A DNA stretch of 64,000 bases from Undaria pinnatifida (lineage: Eukaryota > Sar > Phaeophyceae > Laminariales > Alariaceae), in assembly GCA_012845835.1 (NCBI GenBank), contig JABAKD010000030.1:13185580-13249579 (forward strand), written 5' to 3'. Positions within the stretch are counted from its first letter, which is position 1, and each line of letters starts with the position of its first letter. A program made the position numbers and the translations under genes. Below, piece after piece: positions 1 to 7,844 of this stretch. The notes beneath the pieces were generated by a model, which saw only the letters and a program-made list of their open reading frames with translations, was not told where the DNA came from and made no database searches.

Positions 1-113
1 CCTCAGACTGTTGGAAACGATTGACTCCCATACCACGACACGACATGAATCAAGTCTTAAGACACGACAAGATTCTGATAGATCGATATGAAGGCACTAC
101 TTCATGAAGACTC

Positions 114-300
114 TACCTGGTATATTTTTGCAGCTGGATAAGACAAGATCCTGGTAAATATATGCATAGTAGAAGATGATCGAGATGGAGTACACGCAGT
201 ACGCGGCACCACTCAATTGGCAATTAGTACACTCTTTTTTTGGAGCAGGATCAAGACGAGATCCTGGTATGCATAGTAGATCGACGGAGTACATGCACGC
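114..300 (+). repeat. diverged tandem duplication
   Basis: Two related blocks follow each other. Each has GATCCTGGTA, then TGCATAGTAGA, then a GATCGA/GGAGTACA stretch (about 148-207 and 258-300). The first is preceded by an exact TACCTGGTA motif at 114-122. I see no coding signal in 1-900, only short chance frames. Confidence 0.5.
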
Positions 301-1080
301 GTCACCATTTAAATTAAGGCACTTTTGTTTTGGACTGGGATCAAATTCTTACATGATACTGTCGTAGGATGTCAGGCACACGTTGTGCCCGACCCTTTAA
401 ATTCAGTACGAATATTACGCAGGCGTCCCCTGTGGAGTACGGGAAAAATCTTGTCCCTGCTATTATTTTTATTGTTAATAATATCGAGGATGCTGTATCG
501 AATCCTCTCGAGTGCATATTCCACCAAAATAGATTAATATGGTGAGTGCCCATCTGTATGGATTTTTCCTTGCGTAAAAAAATGACTTTAACTAGCGGAA
601 AGCGCGAGAGCGAGTTGTTGGCGAAATTCGATGAAAACGACGAACATAAAAAGCTGAAAAGTGCGAATGCTGAACCCTATTCGACACGAAAACGCGGTGC
701 GTGTACCGCGGGGCAAAACGGACGACACCGGTGGGCACGGCTTGCCCAGAATGTCGCTGAAGGTGAAAAAATGCTCTTACGTGCGAGAAGAGCAAAAACT
801 GATGATAACAAAACAAGTACAACAACTAACTGAACAAAAAACAAAACAAACCAAAAATACCAAAACAAACTGGTTTGCTCGTGTCTCGTGCAAGCGCTCT
901 CCCCTCTCCTAAAAAAAATATGCCAGGTACCGGGTACCTGTTTTTGGCTCCCAAGTACCTTTTTAGGCCACTCCTCAAATTTTTTTTTGTTTGAAAATTC
1001 CAGAGAGATCCATCCGTGCCTTTATCCGACCTTGCATATCAGCGCCTACTACCAGGTAGGGAACAGCACGGGAACGAACG

Positions 1081-1211
1081 TGTATTATAAAAAATGAAAA
1101 TACACTCCAGCTGCTGTGAGATCGAATATTTTGTCGAAACTCATCTTTGCAAGCTGTGTGTGATACTCCGATCGCGCGTATTACGGGTTGTGTGTCCTCA
1201 TTAAGGACATA
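1081..1211 (+). repeat. dispersed repeat R1, uninterrupted copy
   Basis: An A/T-rich lead-in (TTATAAAAAATGAAAATA) is followed by ACTCCAGCTG, GATCGAATATTTTGTCGAAA, TTTGCAAGCTGTG, GATACTCCGATCGCG and GTGTGTCCTCATT. A nearly identical copy lies at about 38683-38810. A third is split in two, 2983-3029 and 15042-15129, with a retrotransposon between the halves. A short piece lies at 45551-45572. In this copy the end folds as TGTCCT-CATTA-AGGACA. The nature of R1 is unknown: it could be an old mobile element or a multicopy small-RNA locus. Confidence 0.8.
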
Positions 1212-1280
1212 GGTCGGCGACTCCCCTTGCAACTACGGTGTAGTCTATCAGGGTCAATAGGGTGATGTTACGAGTAGTCA

Positions 1281-1369
1281 GTCTGCACGCGGAAACCATA
1301 CACCCGTTTCTGAGGGGGACAAAATCTGACAGCCGTGGAAGGAAATGCATCCGTTTATCAAGTGAATCC
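1281..1369 (+). repeat. unit duplicated at about 1911-1980
   Basis: Both places show a GCGGAAAC/GCGTGGAAAC start, then AAATCTGAC, a TGGAA core, ATGCA and a TTATCA/CTCATCA end. They flank the small LTR element, so the surrounding block seems to be duplicated and diverged. Confidence 0.45.
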
Positions 1370-1782
1370 TGTTATAAGGCTTAGTTTGGGTACGCTATCG
1401 GTGAACCTTTTGCAAGTGGTCAAACGGACCACTAATACCTTAACAAATGGCGTCGTCGACAGACCATGGGTTTTTTGGGTCGTGGGTTCAAATCCCACAT
1501 ACATCACATGGGTTTTTTGGGTCGTGGGTTCAAATCCCACATACATCCATCCACCAACATAAACTTTTTCAGACTTTCCCCATGTCGAACTTGAAAACAC
1601 TCTCCCCGGTATCCCCAGGAAATGAAACGGCTTGGATATTGACAGGTCCGCCCGTATATCTGGCCGACCTGCTATCCCCGCCGTTTCAGGGGGGCGAGTG
1701 TTATAAGGCTTAGTTTGGGTAAGCTATTGGTCAACCTTTTGCAAGTGGTCAAACGGACTAATACCCCACTAATACCTTAACA
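1370..1782 (+). mobile_element. TRIM-like miniature LTR retrotransposon
   Basis: Two direct repeats, 1370-1445 (76 bp) and 1699-1782 (84 bp), both start TGTTATAAGG and end TTAACA, the TG...CA form of LTRs. Just after the left repeat lies a TGG-initiated stretch (TGGCGTCGTCGAC, from 1448), in the place of a primer binding site. Just before the right repeat is a purine run (AGGGGGGCGAG) in the place of a polypurine tract. ATCC flanks both ends, giving a 4-bp target duplication (5 bp, AATCC, if the LTR ends at TTAAC). The 253-bp interior has no ORF for mobility proteins, so the element would need proteins supplied elsewhere. The second LTR differs by a short internal repeat of CTAATACC. Confidence 0.8.
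1465..1548 (+). repeat. two 42-bp tandem units inside the TRIM
   Basis: A unit starting CATGGGTTTTTTGGGTCG and containing GTGGGTTCAAATCCCAC occurs twice in a row. GTGGG-TTCAAAT-CCCAC is a perfect 5-bp stem with a 7-nt loop, like a tRNA T-arm, and GGTTCAAATCC matches an RNA polymerase III box B. No complete tRNA is present. Confidence 0.7.
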
Positions 1783-1860
1783 ATCCTGTAAGTCGAATAA
1801 CCGGTGAGGGGAGGGCGGAGTTTTGAAGAACGTGGGGGCCTGGTTTTGATCGAAAGGGAG

Positions 1861-2022
1861 CGGGGGGCGGGGGGGGGGGGGGGGGGGGGGGGGGCGGGGC
1901 AGCTCAATTTGTGCGTGGAAACTATGGATCCTTCAAATGGATAAATCTGACGGTTTTGGAAAGAATGCACCAGCTCATCATGGGGGGGGGGGGGCGGGGC
2001 AGCTCAATCTGTGCGTGGAAAC
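1861..2022 (+). repeat. poly-G tracts with a duplicated 30-bp flank
   Basis: Long G runs at about 1868-1895 and 1981-1992 are each followed by GCGGGGCAGCTCAAT and then TGTGCGTGGAAAC. The duplication suggests slippage or unequal exchange at G-rich DNA. The tracts could form quadruplexes. Confidence 0.6.
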
Positions 2023-2080
2023 GTGTATTATAAAATATTTTAGTTGTTGGCGCTGCATTGCAGTATTTTACTATACAAAA

Positions 2081-2512
2081 ATAAGGTAATGTTTCATGAC
2101 CAACGCCCGAATGGGTAGGGTGGACCGTAACTGGACCAAGTTCGGCGGAAGCCCATCTCCCATGGCCAGGGGTTTTGTTAGTGGGTGAGCTTGCGCAAGT
2201 CCCACACTACCCGGAAAGATGACGTTCCGGGTGGCTATCTCCACCGAACCTGACCCTCAGGGGACAGGTCGGGTCGACATACACACGCATCCGTATACAA
2301 CGGCAGCTTGCGCTGCCGGGGTTGTAACGAAGACCACTGATAGGGACAGCTTACGCTGTACCTACAATGGGACCCGAAGGGTGCGCCAGCTAGCGTTGGG
2401 CTGCGAAAGCAACTGAGTTAAATCGACACACGACGCGTATGAAAATACGTGGAAGTGTGGTGAGCTAAAGCTTTATTTTTCCCTATCCGCCGGAGGATAA
2501 AAAAAAAAAAAA
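2081..2512 (+). mobile_element. poly(A)-tailed hairpin-rich retroposon
   Basis: A stretch rich in small self-complementary units (GGCAGC-TTGC-GCTGCC, ACAGC-TTAC-GCTGT, CTTGCGCAAG) ends in ATCCGCCGGAGGAT followed by a run of A. The same 14-mer plus A-run recurs at about 43991-44026, so these are probably two 3' ends of one retroposed family. No protein is encoded. The 5' end is not defined. Confidence 0.45.
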
Positions 2513-2530
2513 GTTTCATAAAATTGAGCC

Positions 2531-2614
2531 GGTCGCCCCGGTGGTCTAATGATTAACCTCGAATACTACATTCTAGCGCGTTGGTTCTTGAGTTCGATTC
2601 CCACCGTGGTGAGA
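2531..2614 (+). repeat. tRNA-like (SINE-type) sequence
   Basis: TGGTCTAATGATTAACC resembles a D-arm/box A and GAGTTCGATTCCC a box B. The ends TCGCCCC and GTGGTGA pair at 6 of 7 positions. The anticodon and T stems are poor and position 33 is not T, so this looks like a decayed tRNA or the head of a tRNA-derived SINE, not a working tRNA gene. Confidence 0.4.
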
Positions 2615-2982
2615 TATTTGACTTTATTTATAAAAATGCCAAAAAGGAAAAATGATCAACTAGTCTACTTGTAACACTGCTGAGAGCGCCTAGCAGCGTG
2701 AGTGAGTGAGTAGTAGGTACAATAATTCGACGCGAGTCGACGAGGGAAGAAAAAACTAAATGCTGAACTCTTCTCGCAATAAAAAATGAAGGCGCGTACC
2801 GCCGTAGTGGGGAGGGGGGGAAGAGGGCCCACTTTGTGACCCCGGATCTAAGTTAATACTGGGAGGGAGAGGGCGAGAGTAGTGCGAGGATAATAGATGG
2901 GATGAAAAAAAAAAAAGTGTACGCGCGCGAAAATTGAGCCAAACTTCCCCACGAAAATCTCCCAGCCGGGCCGCGTACTGTT

Positions 2983-3029
2983 ATTATTATAAAAATTAAA
3001 AAACACTCCAGCTGTGAGATCGAATATTT
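2983..3029 (+). repeat. R1 copy, left half
   Basis: TTATTATTATAAAAATTAAA followed by CACTCCAGCTGTGAGATCG and AATATTT matches the start of R1. The match stops at 3029, where the retrotransposon begins. The rest of R1 resumes at 15042. Confidence 0.8.
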
Positions 3030-3962
3030 CGATATAGAGCCCCATCCGGAAGTCGTCGCAATTATTGAGGCGCTAGACATATTTTCTAGCTTTTTCATCG
3101 GACCTCGCTGGGCATCCCTTAAACGGCTTTTTCTACGAGTGTGTTCCATCACAGGAATGTATTAAATGACCGTACGTATAGACAGCTGTGATTCGAGTGG
3201 AGTCAGGGATCGCATGCAACGGAGCTTGACGAGAGTAAGGGGGTGAAAGTGAGGAGTTACAGGAACGGCGATAGGAAAAGGAAACGGACAAAAGAGGGTC
3301 AACTACGATTAACAGTTTGTGCCACAAGACGGAAAACCAACGCGGGGCATTAGACTTCATACGGACGAGGCACTGATATTGAGGTGGGGGAAATCAGCTG
3401 TGAAAGAAAGATTTCAGCAGTCAGCTATTATTGCATATTGTCCCATAGACGATTGTGAGACAAACACGACAAGACCGTGGGATAGGTATTACCACAGCAC
3501 CTCTCGTTGATGGCCTGCGAGTCCTGACTGGCGTTAATTGTCTGTTTCGGAAGCGCAACGGACATACTGCTGTACAAGCGTCGGAGGCCACGGGTAGCGT
3601 ACTGTTGTACGAGCCGCGACCAATGCACGAGCCTAGGCGAACGACGTTGGAAGGACCTTTGGGTAGGACACCAAACGCCGTTGGGCGGACCTCTTGGGAG
3701 GGGCATCACATCGACGAGGTTTTCCGGCTGGATTAGACTTTCCGCAAAGGGAGGCAACTCGGAACGACGATCCGGAAAGTCAGGGAAGGGTTACTATACG
3801 AGGACCTTAGGAAAAGGACATCCCGCAGGGGGAGGAAGAGGGGATCGAAGTTATACTCACCATTGTCGCGGAAAAGCATAAGGGTGTTTAACGCTCACCG
3901 TATAGAGAGTGGGTCAGGGTTGCGAAAGTGTGGGCACCCTCGCAGACGCGAGGGTGCCCATA
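3030..3962 (+). other. retrotransposon 5' leader
   Basis: No convincing ORF is present. A short hairpin, GCTAGA-CATATTT-TCTAGC, lies at about 3081-3099 near the 5' end. R2-type elements often start with an HDV-like ribozyme. I could not fold one convincingly here, so this stays open. Confidence 0.5.
3931..3960 (+). promoter_or_regulatory. perfect 13-bp stem-loop just before the ORF1 AUG
   Basis: TGGGCACCCTCGC, loop AGAC, then its exact reverse complement. The stem ends two bases before the ATG at 3963. Such a GC-rich hairpin at the start codon should slow a scanning ribosome, so a translational or RNA-structural role is possible. Confidence 0.75.
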
Positions 3963-6900
3963 ATGTCAGGAGAAGGCAACCGCCAAGGACAAACTATTAG
4001 AGGGGAGGGGGAAGGTACACCAGTACCTATGCGTCCAGAGAATGTTAGAGTGTCTGCAAGCACGGCTACGGAAGCTCAAAGGGGAATGGGCCTTCAAGAG
4101 CGGGAGGAGAACGATGCGTTACCGGCCAACGTACGGGGTCCGTCGGGGGAACTACTGTCAGCAGGGCGAGGGCGATGGAGGACCTTACCATCGTGGCTAG
4201 CAGGACGATCACACAGGTTAGGCGGAGTACAGGGCCATTCCCCCCCTATGGCGACGCCGGCGGATACCCGGACCCAACAGAGACCGGTCAACCACACCAT
4301 AGAAACTGCAGCACAACCAGCAACTACGGCAACAGCCCAATCACTATGCCCATTGCCAGCGGGGCGAGGACGGGGGAGGACCCTCCCGGCATGGATGCAG
4401 TCTAGGGTCACGGGAGCAATCCCCGAACCGGGAGGGTTACAACAACAGACAGCAAACGGGGAGGAGTCGGAAACCGGTTGTCTCGGGCAGCAAGGAAGAA
4501 GAACCATAGCAGGGGCCACAGATTTTACAGCGGGTGCGTCGACAAGTGCATTACCGGCGATAGTGCCACTGCCGGTAGGGGACGTAGAGCAGACGACGGC
4601 CCCGGCATGGACACGAGCCCTGACAGGGGGGTTAGCCCTTGCAGGAGGGGTCCTTCGGCATCAAATGCCGAGTGGGGCTCAACAGGAGGAGAACCAGACG
4701 CCTACGGTAGAAGGGAGATGTACGACGGAGGGACGGCTGGCGACGGAGCGCGCGAGACGGACGACTCTCCCGGTAAGGGCTAACACAGAGACAAGAGTAC
4801 CAGGTGTTACACCAGGAGGGGTTCAGCAGCCTTCGTCACGCCGACCGATGGCGACGAGTGATAGGAACGTTGCCCCGTCTCCCCACACCAACGGAGCTCA
4901 GCAGAATAGGGCAGCATCAGGCGATCGACCCTCGCTTCGACCGACGTTGCGGCGGAGGCGTCGTTCTCCATCGCCAGCTGCGGTGGACCGAGCGATGGTG
5001 CCACGGCCGATGGGGCGTGGGAGGTGGACGACTACTCCGGCATGGATGCACGCGAGGACGATAGGGGGGTTGCAGCATCAAGCGTCGAGTGGAGTGCAGC
5101 AAGAGAGGGAGCGGGCGTCCGCGACAGTAGGAAGGTGTCCATCGCAGGTCCCACCGCTGGTGGAACGCGAGAGTATATGTGCAGCGACACAAGGTCCCGG
5201 TGTCGTATCAAGCGGGCCCCAGCAATTGACGTCGCGTCGGTCGCTGCCAATGACGGGTGGGAACGCTCCCCCATCGCACTGCATCATTGGGAATCGGAGG
5301 AGTAGGGCAGCATCATGTGATCGGCCCTCGCCACGACCGACAACGCGGCCGAGGCACCGCTCGCCATCGCGCTGTAGAGGGAATATCATAAATACTCCGG
5401 CTTCGCTCCTACCAGGAATCTTAGGGCGCCGGCAGCGGTCCATCTCCCCTCCCACAGGAACACCGGTGCGCCCGCACCAGCGGCTTCGGTTCACTTTTAC
5501 CGAAAACACACAGAACCAGAGAGCCTTGGTGCCTCGCAGAGACAATCTAGCCGTCCAAGGCCGTAACCCGCGCCCATCCGAGAATATGCCTACCCTTTCC
5601 GAGATTATAGCCAATGCCCGAGCGTGGAGCAACAGAGCAGAGGCAAGAGGGGCCGGTGCGCAGTTGGTATCAGGCCCCCAAGTAGTAAATGAGCTTGGTG
5701 GGAGACATTGCCATCCTAGCACTTGTCAAAGTGCTGGGAGAGAGGCTACACGGAGACAGAGCCCTTCGCCAATGGAGGTGGAAGGTGCGCACATCCATAT
5801 TTCGCAATGTAGGACACGGCGTCGCCGTCATACTTGTGTCACCGGAGGCGTTGGGTTGGGTAGGAGGAGGAGTTTGATCCCTTCCCGTGTCAGGAGAGGT
5901 CGAGGAGGCGAGGTAGCGCCCACGGAAAACAGAAGGACGAGCAATGGACCCTCCCACTCCTCTCTGTTATTGAATGAAGCAGTTCCCGCACCTCAAAATG
6001 TCCGTCGTGCAGCCGGAAACTCCGCCCAGCCGAGGATTCTATGCGGGTCCACACCTGAGAGGACCCAGCAGAGATATCAGGCTTTCCCTTCCAGCGACAG
6101 TGTCCATAGTATGCCATCGGACACGGCACTAAGGTTTCGTGACTCGAGTTTCTGTTCCCAGGATGCACGTGGTGGAGCGAACATCTTTGTTCGGGGGGGT
6201 CTTTCAGGGGCGGGAACATCTACGAGGACTAGTAGGAGAGCAAACAATCCCCCCCCCATGCCACCGGGCGCGACACCGGGCTCTCGGGACTCAAGTCACA
6301 GGTATCAAGAAGCTCGATGCGCTATAAGTATTTCCTTCCGGAGGGGGGATACTAGAGAGCCTCCGCCTACGCGCAGTCAGCAGGGGTGCCACGCGACCTT
6401 CACAGGCGGCGGCAATCAGAGTGAGGTCATGTCTCCCCACCCTCGGCCATTAGGCACAGCACCGACCTTCCGGCACTCCAGAGCGACGCCTCAAGACGCT
6501 CGTCTTGCCGGCGGAAGCCCTGTCGGCATGAGGCCCTTGCGGGGCCAAACAATTCTTAGCAGTCCGCAGGAGTGTCGGATGACGCTCGGCGGTGGCGGAG
6601 CTCATGATGGAATAGGGTCTGGATCTTCTCCTCCGCTACCACCGGGCGCGACAGCAGGTTCCCGGGTCTCAAGAACGCCCCCCCCCGCCCCCGACGAGAG
6701 AGAAACATGTGGGGGGCGACGTCAAGAAAGCATCGATCAGATGGAAGTTGACCCTGTTCAAGGGAGTACACCGCGAGAGGATAATCCGTCCCGTAGGGAG
6801 AGACGTAGGGCAGGAGCGGGAAGAGGTGACCGCCAACCCAACAGTGGTAACACACCGGAAAGAGGTGCCGACGGGGCAACGCCGCGACTAGGATTGTCCA

Positions 6901-7844
6901 CATCTCCGGGAACGGCCGCAGGTGAAAGGCGACGGGCCACGAACAGTACACCGGCGGAGGGCCTCATCTCCTCCAGGACGAGGGCGCGCACCCGTTTAGC
7001 TGCTACCATCAGCGCGCGATCATCGGACGGGGGAAGGGGGAGGCAGCTTCTCACTGGGCTATTCCGCGGAGTGTCGCCTCACCAGCCAACGATAGCACAG
7101 ATGGAGTCATCGGCAACACACTCCCAACCAGCACAGTCGTTGTCGGAACAACCTCCGGACACGCCTGGTGCATCACAGCCGCCGACAACGGAATTGGTAC
7201 CACCCCTAACTACACCACTTACACTTGAGGATTCTAGCACACCCGTCATAGAAAGTGCGCCGCTAACGGGAGATCCACCGTTTCCACTTGGGGGTTCAAG
7301 CACACCTGTCATAGAAGGTGCGCCGCTAATAGGAGAGACGCCACCCCAGACATCAGGTTCTGCACAGGCACCAATCTTCGAGTCACGCCCACCTCAGCCT
7401 GCATCAAGGGGGGAGTCTCAATCGTCGACACACCCCTTCCCTAGCGATATCGGTGCTCGCCTCGACCCCTCCGACGACACCGCAACTGCCGTTGGCTACC
7501 TCTCCATCTTCCAGGCCACCCACAACGTCATCGCCAAGTCCGTCACCGTCATTGTCGCCGCCGCCGCAGCTGCCCACAACTGGCCATTCCTCGACGGCGA
7601 CACCTATCTTGACATCGAGTGTGGTCCCTGCGCTCGAAACGCCATCGCAGACAGTGGTCAGGACGGCAGAGGCAGCATCGCCAAGGCCGTCACGGACGAC
7701 GCCTACACGGACGGCGGAGGGAAGGGGTTCGGCACCCGTACCGATGCCCGAACGACCTCCTTCTCCGCCACGGACACCATCGCCGACGATTACAGAAAAC
7801 CAGCTCCGGGAGGAACCCCCGGAAAGCTGCTGTGTATGCTATGA
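3963..7844 (+). CDS. retrotransposon ORF1, disordered Arg/Pro/Ser-rich protein
   Basis: The frame encodes about 1,293 residues. The first in-frame ATG is at 3963, two bases after the stem-loop; the frame is open further upstream but without ATG. No known domain is visible. The protein is rich in Arg, Gly, Pro, Ser and Thr. It carries a degenerate repeated motif of the form GRGRxRTLPAWM at residues near 65, 130 and 350, with a weaker copy near 205, and a near-tandem SSTPVIE-SAPLTG unit near 1095-1120. This composition fits a nucleic-acid-binding, coat-like ORF1 protein, which is an inference. The last 130 codons overlap ORF2 in another frame and look unlike the rest: Asp- and Ala-rich there, while the Pro/Ser-rich character continues in the ORF2 frame. 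That suggests a frameshift from ORF1 into ORF2 near 7425-7455. Confidence 0.65.
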   Translation: MSGEGNRQGQTIRGEGEGTPVPMRPENVRVSASTATEAQRGMGLQEREENDALPANVRGPSGELLSAGRGRWRTLPSWLAGRSHRLGGVQGHSPPMATPADTRTQQRPVNHTIETAAQPATTATAQSLCPLPAGRGRGRTLPAWMQSRVTGAIPEPGGLQQQTANGEESETGCLGQQGRRTIAGATDFTAGASTSALPAIVPLPVGDVEQTTAPAWTRALTGGLALAGGVLRHQMPSGAQQEENQTPTVEGRCTTEGRLATERARRTTLPVRANTETRVPGVTPGGVQQPSSRRPMATSDRNVAPSPHTNGAQQNRAASGDRPSLRPTLRRRRRSPSPAAVDRAMVPRPMGRGRWTTTPAWMHARTIGGLQHQASSGVQQERERASATVGRCPSQVPPLVERESICAATQGPGVVSSGPQQLTSRRSLPMTGGNAPPSHCIIGNRRSRAASCDRPSPRPTTRPRHRSPSRCRGNIINTPASLLPGILGRRQRSISPPTGTPVRPHQRLRFTFTENTQNQRALVPRRDNLAVQGRNPRPSENMPTLSEIIANARAWSNRAEARGAGAQLVSGPQVVNELGGRHCHPSTCQSAGREATRRQSPSPMEVEGAHIHISQCRTRRRRHTCVTGGVGLGRRRSLIPSRVRRGRGGEVAPTENRRTSNGPSHSSLLLNEAVPAPQNVRRAAGNSAQPRILCGSTPERTQQRYQAFPSSDSVHSMPSDTALRFRDSSFCSQDARGGANIFVRGGLSGAGTSTRTSRRANNPPPMPPGATPGSRDSSHRYQEARCAISISFRRGDTREPPPTRSQQGCHATFTGGGNQSEVMSPHPRPLGTAPTFRHSRATPQDARLAGGSPVGMRPLRGQTILSSPQECRMTLGGGGAHDGIGSGSSPPLPPGATAGSRVSRTPPPAPDERETCGGRRQESIDQMEVDPVQGSTPREDNPSRRERRRAGAGRGDRQPNSGNTPERGADGATPRLGLSTSPGTAAGERRRATNSTPAEGLISSRTRARTRLAATISARSSDGGRGRQLLTGLFRGVSPHQPTIAQMESSATHSQPAQSLSEQPPDTPGASQPPTTELVPPLTTPLTLEDSSTPVIESAPLTGDPPFPLGGSSTPVIEGAPLIGETPPQTSGSAQAPIFESRPPQPASRGESQSSTHPFPSDIGARLDPSDDTATAVGYLSIFQATHNVIAKSVTVIVAAAAAAHNWPFLDGDTYLDIECGPCARNAIADSGQDGRGSIAKAVTDDAYTDGGGKGFGTRTDARTTSFSATDTIADDYRKPAPGGTPGKLLCML

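Noticed and set aside
975..1232. Peptide NEDTQPVIRAIGVSHTACKD found on the minus strand in two R1 copies
   Set aside because: The copies are nearly identical DNA, and the third copy breaks the frame, so conservation as protein is not shown.
1447..1548. Intact tRNA genes in the TRIM
   Set aside because: Only T-arm-like hairpins are present. There is no D-arm, anticodon arm or acceptor pairing.
3030..3130. HDV-like ribozyme at the retrotransposon 5' end
   Set aside because: CTCGCTGGGCATCCC recalls HDV parts, but I could not form the nested pseudoknot stems. Only a fold search would decide.
5078..5722. 214-codon minus-strand frame inside ORF1
   Set aside because: It is a shadow of the GC-rich ORF1 codons. 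It has no domain and no independent context.
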